From contig NZ_RJJR01000001.1 of the NCBI RefSeq assembly GCF_003721595.1, positions 434,001 to 498,000 of the forward strand: a DNA stretch of 64,000 nucleotides, in the 5' to 3' direction. Both the position numbers and the translations under genes were made by a program. A model generated the notes under the pieces. The model ran no database searches, was not told where the DNA came from, and saw only the letters and a program-made list of their open reading frames with translations. Of this stretch, positions 34,432-43,636 are shown piece by piece (position 1 is the first letter of the stretch; each line of letters starts with the position of its first letter). Source of the stretch: Hanamia caeni (GTDB lineage Bacteria > Bacteroidota > Bacteroidia > Chitinophagales > Chitinophagaceae).

Positions 34432-34760
34432 AAAAGTAAATTACCGAAATAATTCCCGTAGAATGCCCTTTTCAAAGCGATTTTTATGCACATTTAAAAT
34501 CTGGTAATATGAAAGATTTTGACGATTAACGAAGAAATGCAGCTCTTTTTTTTAAACAGCAGTGAATGAATGAATAAGCGGGATTTTTATTTTGATATAA
34601 ATCCGGATGAATTTTATAATAATAATATATTACTGTTTTGTAACTATGTGTTTTGAAAAAACTTTAATGATTACAAATCTCTCAGCATTATCCAGGCAGC
34701 GAATAGACAAAGCGAAATTTTTTAACTGATTTAAGAACCTGATTGTATTATTTTGGCACG
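34432..34760. other. Divergent intergenic region (329 bp)
   Basis: Holds the upstream regions of the exported proline-rich protein and of the esterase, and one good 36-bp repeat at 34560-34597. No gene seen. Confidence 0.45.
34560..34597 (+). repeat. 36-bp intergenic repeat, copy 11
   Basis: Reads CAGTGAATGAATGAATAAGC then GGGATTTTTATTTTGATA. It lies between two divergent starts, unlike most copies. Confidence 0.78.
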
Positions 34761-35558
34761 ATGAAATTTGAAATTAAGCGCCAGCGGCAAATTGTTAAGT
34801 CTGAGTATTTAAAGAGGGAAGTTGTTGTTGACTTCTATATGCCTCCTCTTGCAGAGAATTTGAATAATTGCCCACTATTGTTAATAAATGATGGCCAGGA
34901 TTTGATTACGATGGATTTTAAAAACATTCTTGAGACACTTTATGCAAAAAATAAAATGGTGCCTTTGCTTTGTGCAGGCATTCATTGCGGCGCCGACAGA
35001 AAGAATGAGTATGGCACAGCACACAAATTAAATTCGAAAGGTGAAGGTGCAAAAGCTGCTTTGTACTCACGTTTTGTAATGGAAGAGCTACTTGATTTTG
35101 CCCGGAAAAAATTTGCAATTAATTCTTTCAGTGAAAAATCTTTTGGCGGATTTTCCCTGGGCGGCCTTAGTGCGCTTGATATAGTTTGGAACCATGCCAG
35201 TGAATTTTCTAAAGCGGGGGTGTTCAGCGGATCGCTGTGGTGGCGCTCTGTTGAGCAGGATAATCCGCAATTTGATGAAAACAAACACCGCATCATCCAT
35301 AACGAAATAAGGGAAGGCGGCTATTATCCCTGGCTGCAATTCTTTTTTGAAACAGGAATTTTGGATGAAACTGCAGATCGCAATCATAATGGAATCATAG
35401 ATTCGATTGACGACACGCTGGCCTTAATCGCGGAGCTTAAAAAAAAGGGTTATACCGAGAAAAATATTCGTTACCTCGAGTTGGCAGATGGCGGCCATAA
35501 CGTAGCCACCTGGGCAAGGGCTTTTCCTGAATTTCTGCAATGGGGTTGGGGAATTTAA
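34761..35558 (+). CDS. Putative esterase (esterase D / enterochelin esterase-like alpha/beta hydrolase)
   Basis: 265 aa from ATG 34761; a TTG at 34743 would add six residues. No signal peptide. Domain starts with an early beta-sheet (KFEIKRQRQIVKSEYLKREV), then the nucleophile G-F-S-L-G (SFGGFSLGGLSALDIVW), an acid and the His in DGGHNVATWA. Matches the putative esterase family PF00756. A Ca-loop-like DRNHNGIIDSIDD is an unusual insertion. Likely cytosolic ester hydrolysis; substrate unknown. Confidence 0.85.
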   Translation: MKFEIKRQRQIVKSEYLKREVVVDFYMPPLAENLNNCPLLLINDGQDLITMDFKNILETLYAKNKMVPLLCAGIHCGADRKNEYGTAHKLNSKGEGAKAALYSRFVMEELLDFARKKFAINSFSEKSFGGFSLGGLSALDIVWNHASEFSKAGVFSGSLWWRSVEQDNPQFDENKHRIIHNEIREGGYYPWLQFFFETGILDETADRNHNGIIDSIDDTLALIAELKKKGYTEKNIRYLELADGGHNVATWARAFPEFLQWGWGI

Positions 35559-35559
35559 G

Positions 35560-35596
35560 CAGTAAAGCAAATTATATCCACGATTTTTGTTTTGTT
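35560..35596 (+). repeat. 36-bp intergenic repeat, copy 12 (degenerate)
   Basis: Reads CAGTAAAGCAAATTATATCC then ACGATTTTTGTTTTG. It begins one base after the esterase stop, on the same strand. Confidence 0.5.
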
Positions 35597-35653
35597 ATTT
35601 CTCAAAAGCCTTTCATGCACCTTGATTTCAATAGCATTTAATTTGCAATGAAT

Positions 35654-35661
35654 TAATTTTG
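35654..35661 (+). promoter_or_regulatory. Candidate -7 box for era
   Basis: TAATTTTG matches TAnnTTTG. It lies only 7 bp before the era ATG, which would make a nearly leaderless mRNA; no -33 box seen. Weak support. Confidence 0.25.
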
Positions 35662-35668
35662 CAGGATT

Positions 35669-36535
35669 ATGAAATCAGGGTTTGTAAATATTTTTGGAAA
35701 GCCAAACGCAGGCAAAAGCACATTGATGAATGCCCTGATGGGAGAGAAGTTGGCGATAGTCTCACCAAAAGTGCAAACCACGCGGCACAGGATTAAAGGA
35801 ATCCTGAATACAAAAGATTACCAGGTTATTTTTTCTGACACGCCAGGAATTATTGAACCAAAATATAAGCTGCATGAAAAGATGATGGCCGCTGTTAAAA
35901 GCAGCATTGAAGATGCGGATGTGGCGTTGTTGCTGGTAGACATCAAAGACAATTTGCAGGAAGCGGATGAAATTTTTTCTTCATTGGGCATCAAAGCGCC
36001 GTCGATTGTAGTGTTGAATAAAATTGACTTGTCAGACGCGGCTTCCATTGAAAAGGCAATTCATTTTTTTTCAGAAAAAAAATATTGTCAAAAGGTGATT
36101 CCTGTGTCAGCGATTAATCATGCGGGAATCCAGGAATTGATAGATGCGATTATCAGCCTTCTTCCTGAAGGAGAACCTTTTTACCATGACGATAATCTTA
36201 GCGATCTGCCCATGAAATTTTTTGTGGGAGAATTGATACGCGAAAAAATATTTTACCTGTACCAGGAAGAAATTCCTTATCATGCCACGGTGTTGGTGCA
36301 GGAGTTTAAGGAAAAAACAACGCTTACAAAAATTACGGCGGATATTATTGTTCAGCGCGAAACGCAGAAAGGAATTATTATTGGCCACAACGGAAGTATG
36401 ATTAAAAAGCTTGGAACGCTTGCCAGGAAAGACATTGAAGAATTTATCGGCGGAAAGGTTTTTTTGGAATTGTTTGTGAAGGTGAGACCGAAATGGCGCG
36501 ACAATGAGATTCATCTAAGAGAATATGGATATTAG
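35669..36535 (+). CDS. era: GTPase Era
   Basis: 288 aa. G1 is G-K-P-N-A-G-K-S-T (10-18), G3 DTPGI, G4 NKID (VVLNKIDL) and G5 SAIN. A C-terminal KH domain follows with QRETQKGIIIGHNGSMIKKL and VKVRPKWRDNEIHLREYGY. Era binds the 3' end of 16S rRNA and matures the 30S subunit. Length is normal. Followed 82 bp later by aroC on the same strand. Confidence 0.97.
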   Translation: MKSGFVNIFGKPNAGKSTLMNALMGEKLAIVSPKVQTTRHRIKGILNTKDYQVIFSDTPGIIEPKYKLHEKMMAAVKSSIEDADVALLLVDIKDNLQEADEIFSSLGIKAPSIVVLNKIDLSDAASIEKAIHFFSEKKYCQKVIPVSAINHAGIQELIDAIISLLPEGEPFYHDDNLSDLPMKFFVGELIREKIFYLYQEEIPYHATVLVQEFKEKTTLTKITADIIVQRETQKGIIIGHNGSMIKKLGTLARKDIEEFIGGKVFLELFVKVRPKWRDNEIHLREYGY

Positions 36536-36617
36536 GTCAGACCGAAGGTCGGCACCGGTTTTATAAAAGTTTAAAGATAGTTTATCAAGTTTAGATAGTT
36601 TAGAAAAAACACAAAAT

Positions 36618-37598
36618 ATGAATTCATTTGGAAGAAATTTTCGGGTACAGATTTTAGGACAATCGCATGGAGAATATGTGGGGATTGTAATTGACGGATG
36701 CCCTCCGGGGATTTCAATAAAGATTGAAGATTTTAAGGAAGATATCGACAGGCGGAAGCCAGGCGCAAAAGGCACTACACCGAGGAAAGAAGATGATATT
36801 CCTGAAATAATAAGCGGTGTTTTTAATGATAAAAGTACGGGCGCACCCATCACGATACTTTTTAAAAACAGCAATACACGAAGCGGCGATTATGAAAAGC
36901 AAAGAGCCGTGCCGCGCCCGGGGCATGCGGATTTTGTTGCCCATAAAAAATTTAAAGGATTTGAAGACTTCCGCGGTGGTGGCCATTTTAGCGGAAGGCT
37001 TACCGTGTCGCTGGTGGCGGCGGGCGTGATCGCGAAAAAAGTTATCGCATCTTATTCTTCTGAAAATAAGATTGAAACACATGCATCTATTTTAGAAATA
37101 GGAGGGGAGAAAGATATTGAGAAAGGATTGCAAAAAGCAGTGGATGCAAAAGATTCGGTGGGCGGAATAGTTGAATGCAAAGTATCCAATCTTCCTTTGG
37201 GATTGGGCGAGCCTTTTTTTGATTCTGCTGAATCTTTGATCAGCCATGCTGTATTTTCAATTCCTGCGGTGAAAGGTATAGAATTTGGAGCCGGCTTTGC
37301 GGCGGCTAAAATGTTTGGAAGCCAGCACAATGATTCAATTATTGATCTGCAAGGCAATACGGAAACCAATAATGCAGGAGGTATTGTCGGAGGAATTACC
37401 AATGGCAATGAACTGGTTTTTCGCATCGTGGTGAAGCCAACTTCTTCTACCCCGAAAGTGCAGGAAACCCTGAACCTGGAAACAGGCAATGTAGAGCCAT
37501 TTTCTGTTAAAGGCAGGCACGACCTGTGTATTGCGCTGAGAGTGCCCGTAGTGCTGGAGGCCGTAACAGCAATTGTTTTGGCCGACCTGATGTATTAA
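36618..37598 (+). CDS. aroC: Chorismate synthase
   Basis: 326 aa. All the signatures of AroC: NSFGRNFRVQILGQSHGEYV, DGCPPG, NSNTRSGDY, RPGHAD, GGHFSGR and GRHDLCIALRVPVVLEAV. It removes phosphate from EPSP to give chorismate, using reduced FMN. Slightly shorter than the usual 350-390 residues, with no missing core motif. Its stop TAA is shared with the stop of the convergent YraN gene. Confidence 0.97.
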   Translation: MNSFGRNFRVQILGQSHGEYVGIVIDGCPPGISIKIEDFKEDIDRRKPGAKGTTPRKEDDIPEIISGVFNDKSTGAPITILFKNSNTRSGDYEKQRAVPRPGHADFVAHKKFKGFEDFRGGGHFSGRLTVSLVAAGVIAKKVIASYSSENKIETHASILEIGGEKDIEKGLQKAVDAKDSVGGIVECKVSNLPLGLGEPFFDSAESLISHAVFSIPAVKGIEFGAGFAAAKMFGSQHNDSIIDLQGNTETNNAGGIVGGITNGNELVFRIVVKPTSSTPKVQETLNLETGNVEPFSVKGRHDLCIALRVPVVLEAVTAIVLADLMY

Positions 37599-37963
37599 AT
37601 ATTTGGCGGAACATACACGTCTTCAATAAAAAAGTATTCAACCGGCATATTTTTTATTAAAGTGATAGATAAGATATCAAACCTGATCCATTTCCATTGT
37701 GGATAAAGAATCAAATATTCTTCTGAAGCGTTGATCAAATTTTCCATTTTCTTTTTTGATACATCATCTTCGGGGTATCCAAATTTTTGTGTCCGTCGTG
37801 TTTTTACTTCGATAAAATGAAGTGTATTTTTATGCGAAGCAATGATGTCCACTTCCCAGTGGCTGTGCCGCCAGTTTAGATGCAGAATGGTGAATCCCTT
37901 TTCAGTGAGGTATTTGGCAGCCATCTGTTCGCCAATAAGGCCGGTACGATTATGATGTGCCAT
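37595..37963 (-). CDS. YraN family endonuclease-like protein (UPF0102)
   Basis: 122 aa. NRTGLIGEQMAAKYLTEKGF then HSHWEVDIIASHKNTLHFIE and VKTRRT are the family signature and form a PD-(D/E)xK nuclease core (E, D, ExK). Probably a DNA or repair-associated nuclease; function not settled. Its stop codon overlaps the aroC stop over 4 bp. Confidence 0.93.
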   Translation of the reverse strand: MAHHNRTGLIGEQMAAKYLTEKGFTILHLNWRHSHWEVDIIASHKNTLHFIEVKTRRTQKFGYPEDDVSKKKMENLINASEEYLILYPQWKWIRFDILSITLIKNMPVEYFFIEDVYVPPNI

Positions 37964-37987
37964 ACTTCTTACTGTAATAAAAAAAGA

Positions 37988-38563
37988 TTATTTAGCGATT
38001 ACTCTTGCCTTAGCTTGCCTTGTAATCATAAAATAATAACTGCCAAAAAACAATGCGGAGAAAATAAAGGTAGCAGCAACACTCCAGGGATAAAACGGAA
38101 GACCATCGCTGTAGCACATCAGCAGACCGCTGAAAGTTTTAGGCCTTGCATAACCTGCGAGCGGGGAAGCGCTTGCCCAAACTAAAAAATTGGATATGAG
38201 AAAATACACGGTGGGAGCCACAAAGGAAGCAATGGCAATTTTTTTAACATTGAAATTTTTAATAAAAAACCCAAACACTGTTAAGCCGCCAAATAAAATG
38301 TAATTGGTTAACTGGCCGTCATAAAATCCGGTAATATTACCCACGCCATTAATATATAATAATTGATATAAACCATCAGAGATGAACATTGCCAGGAGCG
38401 GGAACAGGAAAGCAAACTTTTTATCTTTAATAACTGCTCCGCCAAAGATAGCCATAGCAATCATTGGCGCAAACCCATAAGGCCTGCCCGGCATAATCCT
38501 GTAAAGGGAAGCAACAATAATTAATATGATAAAACTGATGGCAAGTTGTTTTGAGTTTTTCAT
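37988..38563 (-). CDS. DUF6580 membrane protein
   Basis: 191 aa with 5-6 hydrophobic helices (ISFIILIIVASLY, PMIAMAIFGGAVI, LLAMFISDGLYQLLY, LFGGLTVFGFFI, FIFSALFFGSYYF). MPGRPYGFAPMIAMAIF is a conserved N-terminal segment of the DUF6580 family, which resembles ECF transporter S-components. The ligand is not known. It lies 24 bp upstream of the YraN gene on the same strand. Confidence 0.85.
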   Translation of the reverse strand: MKNSKQLAISFIILIIVASLYRIMPGRPYGFAPMIAMAIFGGAVIKDKKFAFLFPLLAMFISDGLYQLLYINGVGNITGFYDGQLTNYILFGGLTVFGFFIKNFNVKKIAIASFVAPTVYFLISNFLVWASASPLAGYARPKTFSGLLMCYSDGLPFYPWSVAATFIFSALFFGSYYFMITRQAKARVIAK

Positions 38564-38624
38564 TTTTTATTTTTTGCAAAAATAGCAATTTTTACTTTTT
38601 CGGGAGGTTGTAAAAAGAGAGAAG

Positions 38625-38662
38625 CAGTAAACCAACAAATAACTAAGATTTTATTTTGTTCG
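38625..38662 (+). repeat. 36-bp intergenic repeat, copy 13
   Basis: Reads CAGTAAACCAACAAATAACT then AAGATTTTATTTTGTTCG. It ends 17 bp from the rnhA stop (minus strand). Confidence 0.75.
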
Positions 38663-38678
38663 GGTATCGTTCAAAATA

Positions 38679-39146
38679 TTATTGGGATTTTTCATAACCT
38701 TCATCAATTAATAAATTATTGCCATCTGCGGCCTCGGTGGCCAACTGGTCGCAGCGGTTGTTCATCGGGTTTTCAGCATGGCCTTTCACCCAATTAAAGT
38801 TAATGTGGTGATTCTTAGACAGCGAATTGTATTTTAACCAAAGGTCTTTATTTTTAATTCCTCCTTTGAAATCTGTTTTTATCCATTTGTCGAGCCAGCG
38901 CTGCATCACCGCCTTCACCACATAATTACTGTCGGAATAGATAGTAATATCAAGATTATTTTTCTTTAACGCTTCTAATGCAGCAATTACGGCCATTAGC
39001 TCCATCCTGTTATTAGTAGTGCGCCTGTATCCCTGGGACAATTCTTTTTTTACTTTCCCCCAAATTAAAATAACTCCATAGCCTCCGGGGCCGGGGTTTC
39101 CGCGGGACGAGCCATCTGTAAAGATTGTAATTTGATTTTGTTGCAC
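38679..39146 (-). CDS. rnhA: Ribonuclease HI
   Basis: 155 aa, standard length. Carboxylates are all present: D11 (FTDGSSRGNPGPGG), E48 (NNRMEL), D71 (YSDSNY) and D132 (NNRCDQLA), plus the His loop KGHAENP. It cleaves RNA in RNA-DNA hybrids. The carboxylase beta subunit lies 54 bp upstream on the same strand. Confidence 0.97.
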   Translation of the reverse strand: MQQNQITIFTDGSSRGNPGPGGYGVILIWGKVKKELSQGYRRTTNNRMELMAVIAALEALKKNNLDITIYSDSNYVVKAVMQRWLDKWIKTDFKGGIKNKDLWLKYNSLSKNHHINFNWVKGHAENPMNNRCDQLATEAADGNNLLIDEGYEKSQ

Positions 39147-39199
39147 AGGCGTATTCTTGAATTGAAAACAAAGTGAAATGAATAGAAATTTTTTTCTTT

Positions 39200-40828
39200 T
39201 TAAACCTGGAACACGCCGGTTTTAAATTCTTCCATTTTTGGATTGTGATTGGCTGCAGATAAATTTTCAGAAATGAGCTTGCGCGTATCTTTCGGATCTA
39301 TAATTGCGTCTACCCATAACCGTGATGCTGCATATACCGCGGTGGTTTGCGTGGCGTACTTATCCATCATTTCTTTTAAAAGGCTTTCTTCTTTTTCGGA
39401 TGTAATCTCCTGGCCTTTGGCTTTCAAAGAGGCCACTTCAATCTGTAACAAAGTTCTCGCAGCCTGCTCGCCACCCATTACCGCTATTTTTGCAGAAGGC
39501 CATGCATAAATAAATCTTGGATCATACGCTTTTCCACACATGGCATAATTTCCGGCACCGTATGAATTGCCCAAAATAAAAGTGATTTTCGGTACTACTG
39601 AATTGGCTACCGCATTTACCATTTTTGCGCCATCTTTTATTATCCCGGCGTGCTCGCTTCTGCTGCCCACCATAAAGCCGGTGATATCCTGGAAGAATAA
39701 TAATGGAATTTTTTTCTGATTGCAGTTCATTATAAACCGTGCACCCTTATCAGCGCTGTCGTTATAAATTACGCCACCCATTTGTAATTCGCCCATCCTG
39801 TTTTTAATATTCAACCGTTGGTTGGCAACTATTCCAACTGCCCAGCCATCTACCCGCGCGTAGCCACAGATAAGCGTTTTACCATAATCCTTTTTAAATT
39901 CAACAAATGAATTTTGATCAATTATTGTTTCAAGAATTTCGTGCATATCATACGGCTTCAGATTTTTTTCCGGAAAAATGCCGTACACATCAGAAGGTTT
40001 TTTTGCAGGCGCTACCGCTTCAATCCTGTCAAAACCGGCTGAAGGTGTTTTGCCGATTTTTGCAATAATACTTTTTACACAATCAAGGCATTCCTGTTCT
40101 GTTTCAAATTTGTAATCGGCAATGCCGCTGATTTCAGTATGAGTTACCGCGCCGCCTAAGGCTTCATTATCCGTGTTTTCTCCGATAGCTGCTTTTACCA
40201 AATAAGGGCCTGCTAAAAATATAGATCCATTGCCTTCTGCCATTATCGTTTCATCGCTCATGATAGGCAAATAAGCGCCACCTGCTACGCATGGGCCCAT
40301 CACGGCTGCAATCTGCGTAATTCCCATGGCGCTCATCCTTGCATTATTTCTGAATATGCGCCCAAAGTGCTCTTTATCCGGAAATATTTCGTCCTGCATG
40401 GGAAGAAACACCCCCGCGCTGTCTACAATATAAATTACCGGTAAATTATTTTCCATGGCAATTTCCTGCATGCGAAGATTTTTCTTACCGGTGATGGGAA
40501 ACCATGCCCCCGCTTTTACCGTCTGATCGTTGGCAACGACCACGCATTGTTTTCCGGAAACATAACCTATTCCGGAAACTGTTCCGCCTGCGGGGCATCC
40601 ACCGTATTCTTCATACATGCCATATCCCGCAAATGCGCCAATCTCGATAAAAATTTTATCCTTATCAACGAGGTAATTAATCCTTTCCCGTGCAGTAAGC
40701 TTGTTTCTTTTTTTTTGTTTTTCAATGGCTTTCTTACCTCCGCCTTCTTCTATTTTATCTAACAATAATTTCACATTTGAAAGTGCCAGCCGGTTAGCAT
40801 CCTCATTTTTATTCATCTCTATATCCAT
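39200..40828 (-). CDS. Acyl-CoA carboxylase beta subunit (carboxyltransferase)
   Basis: 542 aa. KKRNKLTARERINYLVDKD begins the ACC-type carboxyltransferase domain; two acyl-CoA/biotin crotonase-like halves follow (AAVMGPCVAGGAYLPIMSDE; and FFQDITGFMVGSRSEHAGII, GNSYGAGNYAMCGKAYDPRF). The sequence resembles methylcrotonoyl-CoA carboxylase most, but propionyl- or geranyl-CoA carboxylase is possible. It transfers CO2 from biotin to acyl-CoA. No biotin-carboxylase alpha subunit is nearby, so it must be encoded elsewhere. Confidence 0.92.
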   Translation of the reverse strand: MDIEMNKNEDANRLALSNVKLLLDKIEEGGGKKAIEKQKKRNKLTARERINYLVDKDKIFIEIGAFAGYGMYEEYGGCPAGGTVSGIGYVSGKQCVVVANDQTVKAGAWFPITGKKNLRMQEIAMENNLPVIYIVDSAGVFLPMQDEIFPDKEHFGRIFRNNARMSAMGITQIAAVMGPCVAGGAYLPIMSDETIMAEGNGSIFLAGPYLVKAAIGENTDNEALGGAVTHTEISGIADYKFETEQECLDCVKSIIAKIGKTPSAGFDRIEAVAPAKKPSDVYGIFPEKNLKPYDMHEILETIIDQNSFVEFKKDYGKTLICGYARVDGWAVGIVANQRLNIKNRMGELQMGGVIYNDSADKGARFIMNCNQKKIPLLFFQDITGFMVGSRSEHAGIIKDGAKMVNAVANSVVPKITFILGNSYGAGNYAMCGKAYDPRFIYAWPSAKIAVMGGEQAARTLLQIEVASLKAKGQEITSEKEESLLKEMMDKYATQTTAVYAASRLWVDAIIDPKDTRKLISENLSAANHNPKMEEFKTGVFQV

Positions 40829-40838
40829 GACTTATTTA

Positions 40839-40854
40839 TTAGATTCAAATCTAA
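40839..40854. promoter_or_regulatory. Near-palindrome TTAGATTCAAATCTAA in divergent promoter region
   Basis: Sixteen bases of near-perfect dyad symmetry 11 bp from the carboxylase start, between divergent genes. It could be an operator, but chance is possible. Confidence 0.25.
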
Positions 40855-40905
40855 AACATTAATTCTTATTTAATTTGGAACTTCATTTGCTTATGCTTTG
40901 CCTTA

Positions 40906-43056
40906 ATGAGACGATTTTCCAAAAAGATAATTTATATCATCAGCGCGATAATAATCCTGGTGGTAGCGGCGTGGTTTGTTTGGCAACACTTTAAATATAA
41001 AGTAGCCAACAATGCACTGGCGACAACTGTAAAGGAAGAAACAGACAGCTTATATTCTATCAAATATGATTCCCTTTCGTTTGATGCAGTGGCCGGTCAC
41101 GCCACCATGAAAAATGTACGCATCATTCCGGATACGCAACGCATTAAAAACATGGATGTGGAAAATATGCCCGATATCATGCTTGACATTACCATAAAGT
41201 CGCTGCTGGTAACTGGCGTTAAAACCGCGAAAGCCTTACAGGGTAATAAAATTGAAGGGGACTCGGTGGTTATTGACAATCCTGAAATAACGCTGTATTC
41301 TCTTAAGCCTTTGCAAAAGAAAACGATATTTCAAAATGAAGCGCGCGAATTCTATCAACAGATTCTGGGCAAGCTTGATGTCATAAAAGTGGGTTTTGTT
41401 TTTGTAAATAATGTGCATGTAAAAGGCATTGATTTTTTTAAAAAAGAAAACAATTTCGAGTTGATAAACGGAAAATTTTTGCTTGAAGATGTTTTAATTG
41501 ACAGCTCACATAACAACGATACCAACCGCGTTCTTTTCTGTAAGCAAGCCGCTTTTACAATTGATTCTTTTTTTTCGTTTAACCATGACCGTAGAGAGCT
41601 TGCTGTGAAACAGGTTCAATTCCTGGGCAAACAGAAAAAGCTTTTATTTAAACGCATTGAAGTAAACAGGTTTGCCAATGACACTTCCCGGCCAGTGAGC
41701 TTGCTGGATGCAGGCGACCTCATGCTTACCGGTGTAAATACAAATGAGATTGTAAAAAATAAAAACTTATGGGTGGACACCATTGTGTGCAGGGAAATTA
41801 ATATTTACGAACTTCCTGTGGAGAATCTGAAGACAACGGCTCCGGGCGGTAAGAAAAATTCATTAGATAGTACTGGTTTTACGAACGTTTACAGTGTTTC
41901 GTTAAAGCATCTTCACTTTCCAAAAGTTACTTTTATACCCTTTGCAAAAAGTAAATTTTCCATCGGGAATATAGCTATTAAACTGAATGATGTAAATGCA
42001 GACAAGATTGTGCAGTTTCAAAATCATCCAATGAATTTTACCAAAGAAGCCGAAGTGGATGTTGATAAATTTTCCCTGGAATCGAAGGACAAAAGTTACC
42101 GGTTTAATTTCGACGGCATCAGCATAAATTCATTGCAGCAGGCACTTCGTATCCGCTCATTTAAAATTGTTCCATTTACTTCCGAACAAAAATTTGCTGA
42201 TGCATTTCGTTTTCAAAAAGACCGCTACGACCTTTCTTTAACAGGCCTCACCTTGAAGAATATCAACATGAATAGTTTGCTCGATAAAAAGATTGAGGCT
42301 TCTGACTTCGTGATTGAAAATGCAAATGCAAAAATTTCAAGGGATACCCACAAAGCGCTTGAGCATAAAAGCAAGATTGGAAATTATCCTTCACAAATGT
42401 TAATGAAATTGGATATCCCGGTCAATATCAAAAATATGAAAATCAAAAATGCCAATGTGGAATACCGCGAAAATCAAAAAACAAGCGATAGTGTTGGCGT
42501 TGTTCAGTTCTCAAAAGCCAGTTTTGATATTTCAAACATTACAAATATGCCGGATGCAATTCAAAAGAATAATATGCTGAATATTGCTTTCGAAGCCAAC
42601 GCGCTGGCAGCAATACCCATGAAGGGTAACTTTAAATTTGTGTTAGGCAATCAAAATGGCAATTTCTTTGTAAATGCGCATGTTGCGGCCTTTGATGCGA
42701 AGGTGTTGAATAAGGTTTCAATACCAATGGCGCTTGTGAAAATCAATTCAGGAAAAATTCATTCAATTGATTTTCATTTCAAGGGAAATAATAAAAAAGC
42801 ATCCGGAAGTTTTTTGATGAATTATGAGAACATGAAAGTAGATGTATTGAAACGTGATGAAGAAACAAAGAAAATTAAAAAAAGAGGGCTTTTTAGCTTT
42901 GCGGCTAATCTTCTTGTAGAAAATAAAAATTCAGGTAATTCAGTTGAGGCAGAATCTGATCGCAATATTTATAAATCTTTCTTTAACCTGGTATGGAAAA
43001 CAATTTTTGCCGGCATGAAAAAGACATTAGGGGTACCTCAATCTATCGGAGAATAA
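40906..43056 (+). CDS. AsmA-like protein (DUF748-type), envelope-associated
   Basis: 716 aa. One N-terminal transmembrane helix (IIYIISAIIILVVAAWFVW, 9-27), then long beta-rich repeats such as YDSLSFDAVAGHATMKNVRI, as in AsmA/DUF748 and TamB-like bridge proteins. Such proteins form hydrophobic grooves across the periplasm for lipid traffic to the outer membrane; this role here is inferred. It points toward the TamL/TamB genes, ending convergent with them. Confidence 0.7.
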   Translation: MRRFSKKIIYIISAIIILVVAAWFVWQHFKYKVANNALATTVKEETDSLYSIKYDSLSFDAVAGHATMKNVRIIPDTQRIKNMDVENMPDIMLDITIKSLLVTGVKTAKALQGNKIEGDSVVIDNPEITLYSLKPLQKKTIFQNEAREFYQQILGKLDVIKVGFVFVNNVHVKGIDFFKKENNFELINGKFLLEDVLIDSSHNNDTNRVLFCKQAAFTIDSFFSFNHDRRELAVKQVQFLGKQKKLLFKRIEVNRFANDTSRPVSLLDAGDLMLTGVNTNEIVKNKNLWVDTIVCREINIYELPVENLKTTAPGGKKNSLDSTGFTNVYSVSLKHLHFPKVTFIPFAKSKFSIGNIAIKLNDVNADKIVQFQNHPMNFTKEAEVDVDKFSLESKDKSYRFNFDGISINSLQQALRIRSFKIVPFTSEQKFADAFRFQKDRYDLSLTGLTLKNINMNSLLDKKIEASDFVIENANAKISRDTHKALEHKSKIGNYPSQMLMKLDIPVNIKNMKIKNANVEYRENQKTSDSVGVVQFSKASFDISNITNMPDAIQKNNMLNIAFEANALAAIPMKGNFKFVLGNQNGNFFVNAHVAAFDAKVLNKVSIPMALVKINSGKIHSIDFHFKGNNKKASGSFLMNYENMKVDVLKRDEETKKIKKRGLFSFAANLLVENKNSGNSVEAESDRNIYKSFFNLVWKTIFAGMKKTLGVPQSIGE

Positions 43057-43081
43057 ATATTCAATATTTGTTCGTTCACTG
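43051..43081 (-). repeat. 36-bp intergenic repeat, copy 14
   Basis: On the minus strand: CAGTGAACGAACAAATATTG then AATATTTATTC. It overlaps the AsmA-like stop codon and lies 16 bp from the convergent lipoprotein stop. Confidence 0.7.
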
Positions 43082-43097
43082 TTTATCTCAACACTGT

Positions 43098-43613
43098 TTA
43101 TCTCAAATCCTTAAAATCGTCCCTGCTATATACGCCGGCTTCCGCATGGTCGCCCGATTTCATTTTTATATTTACAAAATGAATATTTGGCATTTCAGTA
43201 AGCGTATAAGTAGCTGACGCGAGGAAATTTTCTGCGCCGGTATCGCCGATACCATTGGTAAGCCTTTGACTATCGGGAATTTTGATATAGATAGTATCAT
43301 GAGAAATTTTTTCAAAATCCATTTGAATGTCAGGATAGTTCGAGTTTAAAAGATCGATCAGTTGTGAATAGGAATAATTTTTTATTTGAGCCGAATCCGG
43401 AGCTTTTAATTTATCCTTATTGGCTCCCTCCGGCTGAACGGTCCAAATCATTGACCGGTTGATAATTGTGCGCATAGAATCCGGGTTGTTGACAATGGTA
43501 GTAACTGAATCTGTAACTTCCAGCGGTGCCGGGGTTTTGACTGTATCCTCCTGGTTTGAATTGCAGGCGCTCATAAAAAATAGTACAGCCAATAAAAAAA
43601 TAATTTGTTTCAT
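43098..43613 (-). CDS. Lipoprotein of unknown function
   Basis: 171 aa. Lipobox FFMSAC with Cys near 17, then a low-complexity linker and a small alpha/beta domain (YSYSQLIDLLNSNYPDIQMD, SHDTIYIKIPDS, FLASATYTLTEMP). Not assignable to a family. It follows tamL by 23 bp on the same strand, so it is likely the last gene of the tamB-tamL unit. Confidence 0.65.
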   Translation of the reverse strand: MKQIIFLLAVLFFMSACNSNQEDTVKTPAPLEVTDSVTTIVNNPDSMRTIINRSMIWTVQPEGANKDKLKAPDSAQIKNYSYSQLIDLLNSNYPDIQMDFEKISHDTIYIKIPDSQRLTNGIGDTGAENFLASATYTLTEMPNIHFVNIKMKSGDHAEAGVYSRDDFKDLR

Positions 43614-43636
43614 ACGGGTAATTTAATAAAATCTTT

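Noticed and set aside
36536..36617. Possible terminator hairpin after era (GACCGAAGGTC then GGCACCGGTTTTA)
   Set aside because: Stem is only about 4 bp and the T-run is short; transcription probably continues into aroC.
39169..39202. Extra copy of the 36-bp repeat (AGTGAAATGAATAG, then a T-rich part)
   Set aside because: Conserved CAGT and AAATA core are not both present; similarity may come from AT-rich composition. Another weak candidate lies at 27021-27050.
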